Assembly (NCBI RefSeq): GCF_002075885.1
Contig: NZ_MDET01000056.1
Location: 62,001-126,000, forward strand
Direction of reading: 5' to 3'
DNA length: 64,000 nucleotides
DNA from: Manganibacter manganicus
Lineage (GTDB): Bacteria; Pseudomonadota; Alphaproteobacteria; Rhizobiales; Rhizobiaceae
In this document: positions 28,327-37,324 of the stretch, piece by piece
How the letters are laid out: every line of letters starts with the position of its first letter
How positions within the stretch are numbered: the stretch's first letter is position 1
Position numbers and translations under genes: made by a program
Notes under the pieces: generated by a model
Told to the model about the DNA's origin: nothing
Databases searched by the model: none
The model's input: only the letters and a program-made list of their open reading frames with translations

Positions 28327-29817
28327 ATGCCACAGCGAAACGACACCGCGATCTGGTCCGGCCTGTTTCACATCTCTGCCGAATCCGGGCAGACCCTGCA
28401 GGCGCAGATCCGCCAGGCGATCGTGGCAGCGATCCTCGACCGACAGATCGCTGCCTCGATGCCTCTGCCCTCTTGCCGCATCCTGGCCGAAAAGCTCGGC
28501 GTGGCGCGCGGCACGGTGGTGCTGGCCTTCCAGCAACTCGTCGATCAGGGCTTTCTGGTGGCGCGCGAACGGCGCGGCCATTTCGTCAATCCGGAAGTGC
28601 TGACGACGCCGGCCAAGCCGCAGAAGACGCCCGAGCAGGCCAATGAGATCGACTGGAAAGCGCGCCGCAAGGTCGTGGCGAGCGACCTCGCCCCGCCGAG
28701 CAAGTACGAAAACTGGATCAAATCCTCCTATCCCTTCGTTTACGGTCAGTTCGATCCGGCGCTGTTCCCGACCGCCGAATGGCGCGAATGCAACCGCATG
28801 GCGCTGGCGGTACTCGAAATCCGCAACTGGGCCTCCGACATGGTGGACCGCGACGACCCGCTGCTGATCGAGCAGATCCAGGCGCGCTTGCTGCCCAGAC
28901 GCGGCATTTTCGCCAATCCGGACGAGATCATCGTCACGCTGGGCGCGCAAAACGCGCTCTACATGCTGGCGACGCTGCTGATGGCCAAGGGCTCCAAGGT
29001 AGCGATGGAAGACCCCGGCTATCCCGACGCGCGGTCGATCTTCAAGCTCGCAGGCGCGGAGGTGCAACCGGTTCCGGTCGATGAGGAAGGTATCGTCACC
29101 TCGGCGATCGCGCCCGACGCCGGCTTCGTCTTCACCACTCCGAGCCATCATTGCCCGACCATGGTGCCGCTATCGGAAGCACGGCGGCAGGATCTTCTGA
29201 CGCGCGCCAACCGCAACAACCACATCATCATCGAGGACGGCTATGACAGCCAGTTGCTCGACGAGGCGCCGCAACAGGCGCTGAAAAGCGTCGATCGTTC
29301 CGGCCGCGTCATCTATGTCGGCTCCATGTCGAAGACCTTGGCGCCGGGCCTGCGCCTCGGCTACATCGTCGCCTCCGCCGACCTGATCGCGGAACTGCGA
29401 GCACTGCGGCGTTTCATGCTGCGCCATCCGCCGGCAAACAACCAGCGCGCCGTGGCGCTGTTTTTGTCGCTCGGCCATCACGAGGCTTTGGTGCGGCGGC
29501 TTTCCAATGCCTTCGAGGAGCGGCGCAAGCGCCTGGTCCATGCCATAGACGCCTTTCTGCCGGACTGGAATTCGACGGATTCGGCCGGCGGCACCTCGCT
29601 GTGGCTGGAAGGCCCGCACGGCACCGACGCCCGCGCGCTGGCATCCCTTGCGGCCAGCCGCAGTGTAATCATTGAGCCAGGCGACCGCTTCTTTGACCGC
29701 AGCGACAAGCCGACCCGCTTCATGCGGCTCGGTTTTTCCTCGATTGCTCTGCAACATATCGAGCCCGGCATCAGGGAACTGGCAACCGCCGCCGGCCGAC
29801 GCCCGGCCGCAGCGTGA
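28327..29817 (+). CDS. MocR/GntR-family regulator with aminotransferase-like domain
   Basis: 496-residue PLP-dependent regulator. Residues 1-80 form a GntR winged helix (ILAEKLGVARGTVVLAFQQL). The rest is an aspartate-aminotransferase fold with the PLP-lysine motif VGSMSKTLAPGLRLGYI and the substrate/PLP Asp-Tyr region EDGYDSQLLDE. These proteins sense an amino compound through PLP and control transport or catabolic genes. ATG 28327 is preceded by the strong site GGGGAGG; an upstream open stretch from 28204 lacks one. It is divergent from pgi and precedes the methyltransferase gene at 30011, a plausible target. It could also act as an enzyme, but the fused HTH argues for a regulator. Confidence 0.92.
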   Translation: MPQRNDTAIWSGLFHISAESGQTLQAQIRQAIVAAILDRQIAASMPLPSCRILAEKLGVARGTVVLAFQQLVDQGFLVARERRGHFVNPEVLTTPAKPQKTPEQANEIDWKARRKVVASDLAPPSKYENWIKSSYPFVYGQFDPALFPTAEWRECNRMALAVLEIRNWASDMVDRDDPLLIEQIQARLLPRRGIFANPDEIIVTLGAQNALYMLATLLMAKGSKVAMEDPGYPDARSIFKLAGAEVQPVPVDEEGIVTSAIAPDAGFVFTTPSHHCPTMVPLSEARRQDLLTRANRNNHIIIEDGYDSQLLDEAPQQALKSVDRSGRVIYVGSMSKTLAPGLRLGYIVASADLIAELRALRRFMLRHPPANNQRAVALFLSLGHHEALVRRLSNAFEERRKRLVHAIDAFLPDWNSTDSAGGTSLWLEGPHGTDARALASLAASRSVIIEPGDRFFDRSDKPTRFMRLGFSSIALQHIEPGIRELATAAGRRPAAA

Positions 29818-30010
29818 GCGGCGTTATCCTTCCCTTGCAGGAAGGGTAAAAATCGTACTCATCCGCATTTTCTCGCTGGCCCATCGGCCGGAAAGCACTG
29901 GCTTATAGTCTGTGCCAATAGGCGGCGCATAGTCAGCACCGAAGGGAACGAAATTGCAGGAATGCTGGACCAACCAGCGCCCGGTTTCGCTTTAGCGGTG
30001 GAGCACTTTC

Positions 30011-31600
30011 ATGTCAGTGACTGCGGAGATGCAGGATGCGCCGGCGGACAATCGTTCCCGGCGAGCCGGCGGGCGCGAAGCGCGCCGCGCCATGCGGGCG
30101 GCACCTTTGGCCGACGATGTCAGGCCGGTGCGGGCAGGCCTTGAAGGCGGCAGTTACGGGCCGCTGAAACCGGGCGACATGGAGCGCATCCATGAAGCCG
30201 TGCTGACGCTTCTGGAGCGTGTCGGCTTCGCCAATGCCGTCCCTTCCTGCATCGAGGCGCTGACCAGAGCCGGCGCGACTTATAGCGAGGACGGGCGCAT
30301 CCGTTTCCCGCGCAATCTCGTGCTCGAAACGATCCAGAAAGCCGCCCGCCACTTCACGCTGCACGGGCAGGACCCGAAGCACGACATGGTGATCCAGGGC
30401 AAGCGCGTGCATTACGGCACGGCGGGCGCCGCCGTGCATCTGGTGGACGTGGAAAAACGCGAATATCGCGAATCCCTGTTACAGGACATCTATGACGCCG
30501 CCCGCATCGTCGATGGGCTGGACAATATTCATTTCTTCCAGCGCCCGATGGTGCCGCGCGACATTCCCGACCCGCTGGAGATGGATTTCAACACGCTCTA
30601 CGCCTGCGTCATGGGCACCTCCAAACATGTCGGCACCTCGTTCACCGTGCGCGAGAACGTCAAGCCGGCGCTGGACATGCTTTATGCCATCGCCGGCGGT
30701 GAGGAAAATTTCCGCGCCCGCCCCTTCGTCTCCAATTCCAACTGCTTCGTCGTACCGCCGATGAAGTTTGCCGAGGACGCCTGCGGCGTGCTGGAAGCCT
30801 GCGTCGAAGGCGGTATCCCGATCCTGCTGCTTTCGGCCGGCCAGGCCGGCGCCACGGCGCCGGCGGCAATTGCCGGCGCGGTCACGCAGGCAGTGGCCGA
30901 GGTGTTGGCCGGCCTTTGCTATGTCAACGCCATCAAGCCCGGCCATCCGGCGATCTTCGGCACCTGGCCCTTCGTCTCGGATCTGCGCACCGGCGCCATG
31001 TCGGGCGGTTCTGCCGAACAGGCGGTGCTGACGGCGGCATGCGCGCAGATGGCGCAATTCTACGATTTGCCGGGCGGCTCTGCCGCCGGCATGACCGATT
31101 CCAAGCTGCCGGACATCCAGTCCGGCTATGAAAAAGGCATCACCGATGTGATGGCGGGCCTGGCCGGGCTCAATCTCGTTTATGAATCGGCCGGCATGCA
31201 TGCCTCGCTGCTCGGCTTCTGCCTGGAAAGCCTCATCATCGACAATGACATGCTCGGTCATTGCCTGCGCTGCGTGCGCGGCATCGAGGTGACGGACGCC
31301 GCTCTTTCGGTGGACACCATCGCTGATGTCTGCCTCAACGGGCCGGGGCATTATCTCGGCCACGAGCAGACGCTGAAACTGATGCAGACGGAATATTTCT
31401 ATCCCGCCGTCGGCGATCGTTTCTCGCCCAAGGAATGGAACGAAAAGGGCCGGCCCGACATCTTGCAGCGGGCGATCGCGGAAAAGAAGCGTGTCCTGGA
31501 AGAGCGCTTCCCGCGCCATGTGTCGCGCGCCGTGGACGATAAATTGCGTGCCATGTTCGGCGACCTCGTTCGCTTGCCACGCAGCCAGATGGGCGGCTGA
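30011..31600 (+). CDS. MttB-family (non-pyrrolysine) trimethylamine/betaine methyltransferase
   Basis: 529-residue member of the MttB superfamily, which moves a methyl group from a quaternary amine to a corrinoid protein. There is no in-frame amber codon, so this is the non-pyrrolysine branch whose best-known member, MtgB, uses glycine betaine. Visible blocks are MERIHEAVLTLLERVGF, KRVHYGTAGAAVHLVD, TSKHVGTSFTVREN, SGGSAEQAVLTAACAQMAQF and PGGSAAGMTDSKLPD. ATG 30011 follows GGAG at 7 nt. No corrinoid carrier protein or MtgA partner is encoded nearby, so its acceptor must lie elsewhere. The MocR regulator upstream may control it. Confidence 0.88.
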   Translation: MSVTAEMQDAPADNRSRRAGGREARRAMRAAPLADDVRPVRAGLEGGSYGPLKPGDMERIHEAVLTLLERVGFANAVPSCIEALTRAGATYSEDGRIRFPRNLVLETIQKAARHFTLHGQDPKHDMVIQGKRVHYGTAGAAVHLVDVEKREYRESLLQDIYDAARIVDGLDNIHFFQRPMVPRDIPDPLEMDFNTLYACVMGTSKHVGTSFTVRENVKPALDMLYAIAGGEENFRARPFVSNSNCFVVPPMKFAEDACGVLEACVEGGIPILLLSAGQAGATAPAAIAGAVTQAVAEVLAGLCYVNAIKPGHPAIFGTWPFVSDLRTGAMSGGSAEQAVLTAACAQMAQFYDLPGGSAAGMTDSKLPDIQSGYEKGITDVMAGLAGLNLVYESAGMHASLLGFCLESLIIDNDMLGHCLRCVRGIEVTDAALSVDTIADVCLNGPGHYLGHEQTLKLMQTEYFYPAVGDRFSPKEWNEKGRPDILQRAIAEKKRVLEERFPRHVSRAVDDKLRAMFGDLVRLPRSQMGG

Positions 31601-31619
31601 GGCAGCAGCCTTTCAGCCT

Positions 31620-31641
31620 GCCGGCCATACGTACGGCCGGC
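31620..31641 (+). terminator. GC-rich hairpin after the MttB-family gene
   Basis: GCCGGCC and GGCCGGC form a 7-bp stem around ATACGTAC, 19 nt after the stop codon. A T-rich stretch (CTTCTTTTT) appears only about 14 nt later, so it is a candidate rather than classical intrinsic terminator. Confidence 0.4.
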
Positions 31642-31736
31642 TGGTGTGTGCGGTCGCTTCTTTTTGCCGGCTGCCATTTCCGGGCCTGAATTCAGCGCTA
31701 TGTGACACCTCCGTGACAAGCCGGAGAGGAGCGTCC

Positions 31737-32516
31737 ATGGTGCAACACACGCATCAGGCCAATGATGCCATCGGCTCGCCAGGTGGCTTCGCCATCTTCG
31801 CGCCAACTAAAGCCCGCCCGCTTACGCAACCGGACCAGTCCCGGCATCTCGTGTCTGCGTTGGCCGTTGTCACAATTGTCACCGCCCTCAGCGCGGCCGT
31901 CGCCATCTTCGCCCCCGACATGCGGCCGCTGCTTTTGCAAGAGGACGGCATCGTCGAGACGGCAAGCGCCATGATGTTTGCCATGGCTTTTCTGGGCGCG
32001 GTGGTCGCAACAATTCTTGTCGGCTTTCGGGCACCGCTTCTGCTCGCCGGCCTGATCGGCTTTGCCGAACTGATGGATGAAACCAGCTTCGGCTCCCGGC
32101 TGTTCGGCTACGAGCCGCCACCGCTTTATGGCGGCGGCCAGCTGGATGGTTTCCACGACCTGTTCATACTGGTGTATCGGCTGTTACAAAGCGCCAGCCA
32201 GGATCTCGCCTGGTTGTGGGTGGGCCTGATGGCCATAGGGGCGCTCGCCTTTTTGACACTCGCGCTCAGACTGGTGACAAAGGGTTTCGCCGGAAGAAAT
32301 ACCCGGCTTTCCAGCCATACGTTGCTCTTTCTCCACTTCGGCTTCATCGGTCTGGCTCAGGTTATCGACGTCGCCGCCTCTTCGCACATCCTGGCGACCC
32401 CGGAACTGGCGGCCATGGAAGAGGTGTTCGAACTCGACGCCGCTATCGTGCTCGTCTTCTATGTCCTGCAGCAGGCGCGCATCGCGCCAGCAGCCGGTCC
32501 CAGGCCGCTTGCATGA
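31737..32516 (+). CDS. Multi-pass integral membrane protein of unknown function
   Basis: 259-residue hydrophobic protein with about six predicted membrane segments, for example ALAVVTIVTALSAAVAIFAP, MMFAMAFLGAVVATILVGF, LLLAGLIGFAELM, LWVGLMAIGALAFLTLAL, and two later ones ending LDAAIVLVFYVLQQA. Acidic residues inside or near helices (EDGIVETASAMMFA, ELMDETSFG) are noticeable. The frame is open upstream, but ATG 31737 has an excellent ribosome site (GGAGAGGAG). It lies 137 nt after the MttB-family gene on the same strand. I do not recognise the family. Confidence 0.8.
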   Translation: MVQHTHQANDAIGSPGGFAIFAPTKARPLTQPDQSRHLVSALAVVTIVTALSAAVAIFAPDMRPLLLQEDGIVETASAMMFAMAFLGAVVATILVGFRAPLLLAGLIGFAELMDETSFGSRLFGYEPPPLYGGGQLDGFHDLFILVYRLLQSASQDLAWLWVGLMAIGALAFLTLALRLVTKGFAGRNTRLSSHTLLFLHFGFIGLAQVIDVAASSHILATPELAAMEEVFELDAAIVLVFYVLQQARIAPAAGPRPLA

Positions 32517-32520
32517 TACC

Positions 32521-34323
32521 TCAGTGATTGTCGCGCGGCATGCCTTTGGTGTGCGCGACATCCTGATATTTCACCGCCGGCTTGAGCACCATGCCTTGAT
32601 CGAACTGGTCGACCATGGAGCGCTGGATTTCCTGCCACGGCGTCTGGTGGTCAGGATAGCGATAGCCGCTGGCGGCTTCCAGCGCTGCACGGCGCGCGGC
32701 CAGTTCTTCATCGGAAATGAGGATATTGGCCGTCGCTTTTTTCAGGTCGATGCGCACCCGGTCCCCAGTCTTGAGCAGCGCCAGCCCGCCGCCGACGGCG
32801 GCTTCCGGCGAGGCATTGAGGATCGACGGCGTGCCGGACGTTCCCGACTGACGGCCATCACCGATACAGGGCAGCGAATGCACGCCCTTCTTGATGAGGT
32901 AGGCCGGCGGCTGCATGTTGACCACTTCGGCGCCGCCCGGATAGCCGACCGGCCCCGCACCACGCATGAACAGAATGGTGAACTCGTCGATGCCCTCAGC
33001 CGGATCGTCGATACGCGCATGATAGTCTTCCGGCCCTTCAAAAACGGCTGCCTTGCCCTCGAAGGCCTCCGGATCGTCGGGGTTGGAAAGATAACGGTCG
33101 CGGAACTCCCTGGAGATCACGCTGGTTTTCATGATGGCGCTGTCGAACAGATTGCCTTTGAGATTGATAAAGCCGGCATCCTTGACCAGCGGGTCGGCAG
33201 CGCCGTGAATCACCTTGGAATCAAGCACTTCGGCGTGGCCGCAATTCTCGCCGATGGTTCTGCCATTGACGGTGTTTGCGCCGGGATGCGGCAAAAGCCC
33301 GGCCTTCATCAGTTCGCCCACGACCGCAGGAACACCGCCGGCGTGGTGATAATCCTCGCCGAGATATTCGCCCGCCGGCTGCAAATTGACCAACAGCGGG
33401 ATCTTGTGGCCGATGGCCTGCCAGTCGTCATTGTCGAGCTTGACGCCGAGATGGCGTGCAATCGCGTTCAAATGGATCGGCGCATTGGTGGACCCGCCAA
33501 TGGCCGAATTGACGACGACGGCATTTTCAAACGCTTCACGAGTCATGATGTCCGACGGCTTCAGATCTTCATGCACCATTTCCACAATGCGTCGGCCGGT
33601 CTCGTAGGAAATCTGGCCGCGCTCGCGATACGGCGCGGGAATCGCCGCGGAGCCCGGCAGTTGCATGCCGAGCGCCTCGGCGAGGCTGTTCATCGTGGTC
33701 GCCGTGCCCATCGTGTTGCAATAGCCGACCGAAGGCGCGGAGGACGCCACGATCTCCATGAACTCGTCATAATCGATCTCGCCGGCGGAAAGCCGCTGGC
33801 GGGACTCCCATACAATCGTTCCAGAACCGGTGCGCTTGCCCTTGTGCCAGCCGTTCAGCATCGGGCCGACGGAAAGCGCGATGGCCGGAATGTTGACGGT
33901 GGCGGCGGCCATCAACATGGCCGGTGTAGTCTTGTCACAGCCCACGGTCAGCACCACACCGTCGAGCGGATAGCCATAAAGCACCTCGACAAGCGACAGA
34001 TAGGCAAGGTTGCGGTCGAGCGAGGCGGTGGGGCGCTTGCCTGTTTCCTGGATCGGATGGCAGGGAAATTCGAACGGAATGCCGCCCGCCGCCTCGATGC
34101 CGGCGCGCACGCGCTTGGCCAGTTCGAGATGATGACGGTTGCATGGCGACAGGTCCGAGCCGGTCTGGGCGATGCCGATCAACGGCTTGCCCGATTGCAA
34201 CTCGGCACGCGTCAGCCCGAAATTGAGATAGCGCTCCAGATAAAGCGCCGTCATGCCCGGATTATCTGGGTTGTCGAACCATTCCTGCGAACGAAACTTC
34301 TTGCCGGTGGGCGCGCCTGCCAT
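32521..34323 (-). CDS. IlvD/Edd-family aldonic acid dehydratase (L-arabinonate/D-xylonate type)
   Basis: 600-residue Fe-S dehydratase that removes water from sugar acids in non-phosphorylative pentose or hexose degradation. Blocks include TGSDLSPCNRHHLELAKR, GCDKTTPAMLMAAATVNIPA, YCNTMGTATTMNSLAEALG, NCGHAEVLDSKVI and IGDGRQSGTSGTPSILNAS. The Cys pattern and the N-terminus (KFRSQEWFDNPDNPGMTALY) fit the arabinonate/xylonate dehydratase branch, which carries a 2Fe-2S cluster, rather than the anabolic IlvD at 43940-45775. It is alone on the minus strand, convergent with the membrane protein (4-nt gap) and divergent from the CoxG-like gene. Exact sugar acid unknown. Confidence 0.9.
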   Translation of the reverse strand: MAGAPTGKKFRSQEWFDNPDNPGMTALYLERYLNFGLTRAELQSGKPLIGIAQTGSDLSPCNRHHLELAKRVRAGIEAAGGIPFEFPCHPIQETGKRPTASLDRNLAYLSLVEVLYGYPLDGVVLTVGCDKTTPAMLMAAATVNIPAIALSVGPMLNGWHKGKRTGSGTIVWESRQRLSAGEIDYDEFMEIVASSAPSVGYCNTMGTATTMNSLAEALGMQLPGSAAIPAPYRERGQISYETGRRIVEMVHEDLKPSDIMTREAFENAVVVNSAIGGSTNAPIHLNAIARHLGVKLDNDDWQAIGHKIPLLVNLQPAGEYLGEDYHHAGGVPAVVGELMKAGLLPHPGANTVNGRTIGENCGHAEVLDSKVIHGAADPLVKDAGFINLKGNLFDSAIMKTSVISREFRDRYLSNPDDPEAFEGKAAVFEGPEDYHARIDDPAEGIDEFTILFMRGAGPVGYPGGAEVVNMQPPAYLIKKGVHSLPCIGDGRQSGTSGTPSILNASPEAAVGGGLALLKTGDRVRIDLKKATANILISDEELAARRAALEAASGYRYPDHQTPWQEIQRSMVDQFDQGMVLKPAVKYQDVAHTKGMPRDNH

Positions 34324-34468
34324 GGGACTCTCCTATTTGTAAGACAAATGGATATGGCATGGCGTGCCCGCAGGCAAGAGGCAGAAGAGCGGTCCGGCAG
34401 GACTTTGGTGCGATGGACAGTCGCACGCCGCTGCTGTAGGCGTAGCGTCAATTCAGGAGGAGGATTCC

Positions 34469-34924
34469 ATGGCACTGGTGATCGAAGGCGAAGAGCGCAT
34501 CGCCGCCCCCGTCGACAAGGTTTGGGCGGCGCTGAACGACCCTGCGATTTTGCGCGAAAGCATTCCCGGCTGCCAAAGCCTGGAGATGAAGACGCCGACC
34601 GAAATGGCCGCGACGGTCGTGCTCAAGATCGGCCCGATCAAAGCCACCTTCCAGGGCGAGGTGGTGCTGAAGAACCTCAAGCCGCCGCATTCCTATACGA
34701 TCCAGGGCGAAGGCAAGGGCGGCATTGCCGGCTTCGCCAAGGGTGGCGCCGATGTCACGCTTTCGCCTGACGGCGATGACGCGACCATCCTCAATTATGC
34801 GGCCAAGGCCGATGTCGGCGGCAAGATCGCCCAGCTCGGCAGCCGACTCATCACTTCGACCTCGAAGAAACTGGCTGGCCAGTTCTTCTCGACCTTCAGC
34901 GAGAAGGTGGGGAGCGGGGAATAA
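34469..34924 (+). CDS. CoxG-like SRPBCC protein (carbon monoxide dehydrogenase subunit G family)
   Basis: 151-residue START/SRPBCC-fold protein of the CoxG family. Key segments are EERIAAPVDKVWAALNDPAI and ESIPGCQSLE, the latter being the family signature, then LKIGPIKATFQGEV and the C-terminal amphipathic helix SRLITSTSKKLAGQFFSTF. CoxG anchors molybdenum hydroxylases to the membrane or helps maturation, but no coxMSL or other xanthine-oxidase-family gene is present here, so this copy is an orphan. ATG 34469 has a strong purine-rich ribosome site (AGGAGGAGGATTCC). Confidence 0.9.
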   Translation: MALVIEGEERIAAPVDKVWAALNDPAILRESIPGCQSLEMKTPTEMAATVVLKIGPIKATFQGEVVLKNLKPPHSYTIQGEGKGGIAGFAKGGADVTLSPDGDDATILNYAAKADVGGKIAQLGSRLITSTSKKLAGQFFSTFSEKVGSGE

Positions 34925-34930
34925 GTCTCG

Positions 34931-34965
34931 GCAGTCGGCAGTCGGCAGTCGGCAGTCGGCAGTCG
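34931..34965. repeat. Tandem heptamer GCAGTCG x5
   Basis: Five perfect head-to-tail copies of GCAGTCG lie in the 123-nt space between the convergent CoxG-like and Mrp genes, beginning 7 nt after the former's stop. Copy number may vary by slippage. It is outside any coding sequence. Confidence 0.9.
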
Positions 34966-35047
34966 GAATGGCTTTTCCGGCTCCACTGTAAGGGTCAAGC
35001 CGTCGCAAAGGTATCCTCCCTATTGCCGACCTGCCTATTGCCGAACC

Positions 35048-36241
35048 TCACTCAAACACGATTGACGGCGTCGCGGCTTCCGAGGCGCCCTTTTCCTCTG
35101 CCAATCGCTGCCAGACCTTGCCGGCAATGTCGCGATAGATTTTTGCCTCGGCGCCGTCCGGTCTGGCGGCGACAACCGGCTGGCCTTCGTCCGAACTTTC
35201 GCGGATGCCCATTTCCAGCGGCACTTCGCCAAGAAAGGTCACGCCAAGCCGCTCGGCTTCCTTCCTCGCGCCGCCATGGCCGAAAATGTCGTAGCGCTTG
35301 CCGGTGTCGGGGGCGATGAAATAGCTCATGTTCTCGACGATACCGAGCAGCGGCACATCGACCTTCCTGAACATGTTGAGACCCTTGCGGGCGTCGATCA
35401 GGGCCAGATCCTGCGGCGTGGAGACGATGACGGCGCCAGCCAGCGGCACCTGTTGGGCCATGGTCAACTGCGCGTCGCCGGTGCCGGGCGGCATATCGAC
35501 CACCAGAACATCGAGCGGACCCCATTCGACCTCGCGCAGCATTTGCGTCAGCGCCGACATGACCATCGGCCCGCGCCAGATCATCGGCGTTTCCTCGTCC
35601 ACCAGAAAGCCCATCGACATGACCCTGAGCCCGAAATTCTCCATCGGCTTCAAAACCTTGCCGTCGGCCGTCTGCGGCCGCCCGTGAATGCCAAGCAGGC
35701 GCGGCATGGAAGGCCCGTAAATATCAGCATCGAGCACGCCGACCTTCAACCCGTTGGCGGCGAGGCCGAGCGCGATGTTGACGGCGGTGGTCGACTTGCC
35801 GACGCCGCCCTTGCCCGACGCCACTGCGATGATCGCCTCGATGCCGGGCACGCCGCGCTTGCCGGATGTGCGCGATGGAGCACCGGGGGGAGCATGTGGG
35901 GGAACGGCGCGTGGCGGTGCCGCAGTCGGATGGGAGGGCGCCGGACGTGGTGGAGGCGCATTTTCCATGCCGCCGCCCTTGCGCTCGGCGGTCAGCGCCA
36001 CGACGGCACTAGCCACGCCGGGAACAGCCTTGACGACCCGTTCGGCGGCTTCGCGCAGCGGTTCCATCTCCCTGGCGCGCGCGGCCGGCACGGTGATGGA
36101 GAAGAAGACCTTGGCATCGGCGATGAAGATGTCCGACACCATGCCGAGATCGACGATATTGCCCGAAAAATCCGGCCCGCTGACCGTCTTCAGGCGGTCG
36201 ATGACGGCTTGCTTGGTGACGGCTTCCCCATTGGCGGCCAT
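35048..36241 (-). CDS. Mrp/NBP35-family P-loop ATPase, iron-sulfur cluster carrier
   Basis: 397-residue Mrp (ApbC-like) ATPase, thought to carry and insert Fe-S clusters. Residues 1-90 are a MIP18/DUF59 domain (VIDRLKTVSGPDFSGNIVDL). A Pro-rich linker of about 35 residues follows. Then comes the deviant Walker A VASGKGGVGKSTTAVNIALG, DADIYGPSMPRLLG and VDMPPGTGDAQLTMAQQ. In the region where enterobacterial ApbC has its CxxC cluster ligands, this protein reads MSYFIAPDTGKRYDIFGHGG, with no cysteines. ATG 36241 has GAGGAG upstream. It is convergent with the CoxG-like gene. Confidence 0.93.
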   Translation of the reverse strand: MAANGEAVTKQAVIDRLKTVSGPDFSGNIVDLGMVSDIFIADAKVFFSITVPAARAREMEPLREAAERVVKAVPGVASAVVALTAERKGGGMENAPPPRPAPSHPTAAPPRAVPPHAPPGAPSRTSGKRGVPGIEAIIAVASGKGGVGKSTTAVNIALGLAANGLKVGVLDADIYGPSMPRLLGIHGRPQTADGKVLKPMENFGLRVMSMGFLVDEETPMIWRGPMVMSALTQMLREVEWGPLDVLVVDMPPGTGDAQLTMAQQVPLAGAVIVSTPQDLALIDARKGLNMFRKVDVPLLGIVENMSYFIAPDTGKRYDIFGHGGARKEAERLGVTFLGEVPLEMGIRESSDEGQPVVAARPDGAEAKIYRDIAGKVWQRLAEEKGASEAATPSIVFE

Positions 36242-36313
36242 TGCGCGCTCCTCATGCTAGTCGTGGCTGACATAGTGCAGATCGGCGGCGCATCCAAGGA
36301 CCAGCCTGCGGCA

Positions 36314-37318
36314 TCAGCCGGCCAGATGCGTCAGCCAGTAGGTCGCCGCAGCGATGGCGGCTGTTGCCGGAAGCGTGACCACCCAGGCGACGACTATGCT
36401 CTTGGCCACGCCCCAGCGCACCGCCGAGACACGCCGCGCGGCGCCGACGCCGATGATCGCGCCGGTGATGGTGTGCGTCGTGGATACCGGGATGCCGAGC
36501 CAGGTGGCGCCAAACAGAGTAAGCGCGCCGCCGGTTTCAGCGCAAAAGCCCTGCATCGGGTTCAGCCGCGTGATCTTGGAACCCATGGTGTGGACGATGC
36601 GCCAGCCGCCAAACAACGTGCCCAGCGCCAGCGCCGACTGGCAGGTCAGCACCACCCATAGCGGCACATAGAAAGTGTCGCCCAGCATGCCCTGCGAATA
36701 AAGCAGCACGGCGATGATGCCCATGGTCTTTTGCGCGTCATTGCCGCCATGACCGAGCGAATAGAGCGAAGCTGAGAGGAATTGCAGGATGCGGAAGCTG
36801 CGATCGACGGCAAACGGCGTCTGGCGCACGAAAACCCAGGAGACGGCGAGCACCAGCAGAAGCGCCAGGAAAAAGCCGGTCAAGGGCGACAGCACGATGG
36901 CCGCGACGGTCTTGCCCAAACCCGACCAGACGATCGCGCCGAACCCGGCCTTGGCGACGCCGGCGCCGACCAGCCCGCCGATCAGCGCATGCGACGACGA
37001 AGAAGGAATGCCGGCCAGCCAGGTGACGATATTCCAGACGATGGCCCCGGCGAGCGCGGCAAAGATCACCGCCGGCGTGATCGTGTCGGCATCGATGATG
37101 CCCGTGCCCAGCGTGTTCGCCACATGCAGGCCGAAGAACAGAAAGGCGATGAAATTGAAAAAAGCGGCCCAAAACACCGCATATTGCGGCCGTAGCACCC
37201 GCGTCGAGACAATGGTGGCGATGGAGTTGGCCGCATCGTGCAGGCCGTTGAGGAAATCGAAGAACAGCGCGACTGCGATCAGGCTGACCAGCAGGGGAAA
37301 GGCGAGAGCGGCATCCAT
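36314..37318 (-). CDS. pit: Inorganic phosphate transporter, Pit family
   Basis: 334-residue secondary phosphate (metal-phosphate/H+) symporter. The duplicated Pit signature is visible: FDFLNGLHDAANSIATIVST near the start and QKTMGIIAVLLYSQGML with the preceding SLGHGGNDA in the second half, together with GIPVSTTHTITGAIIGVGAA. About eight to ten membrane helices are predicted. It lies 6 nt after a DUF47/PhoU-like gene, the usual partner in rhizobia (pap-pit or orfA-pit operon), which is low-affinity phosphate uptake under phosphate-rich conditions. Confidence 0.95.
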   Translation of the reverse strand: MDAALAFPLLVSLIAVALFFDFLNGLHDAANSIATIVSTRVLRPQYAVFWAAFFNFIAFLFFGLHVANTLGTGIIDADTITPAVIFAALAGAIVWNIVTWLAGIPSSSSHALIGGLVGAGVAKAGFGAIVWSGLGKTVAAIVLSPLTGFFLALLLVLAVSWVFVRQTPFAVDRSFRILQFLSASLYSLGHGGNDAQKTMGIIAVLLYSQGMLGDTFYVPLWVVLTCQSALALGTLFGGWRIVHTMGSKITRLNPMQGFCAETGGALTLFGATWLGIPVSTTHTITGAIIGVGAARRVSAVRWGVAKSIVVAWVVTLPATAAIAAATYWLTHLAG

Positions 37319-37324
37319 CAGCGG

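Noticed and set aside
30011..31600. Pyrrolysine-type MttB
   Set aside because: No in-frame amber codon; the protein is colinear with the non-pyrrolysine branch.
32461..34770. 769-codon open frame on the plus strand
   Set aside because: Antisense to the IlvD/Edd dehydratase, and then overlaps the real CoxG-like gene in another frame.
34931..34965. CRISPR-like array
   Set aside because: A 7-nt unit with no spacers is a simple tandem repeat; no cas genes in the window.
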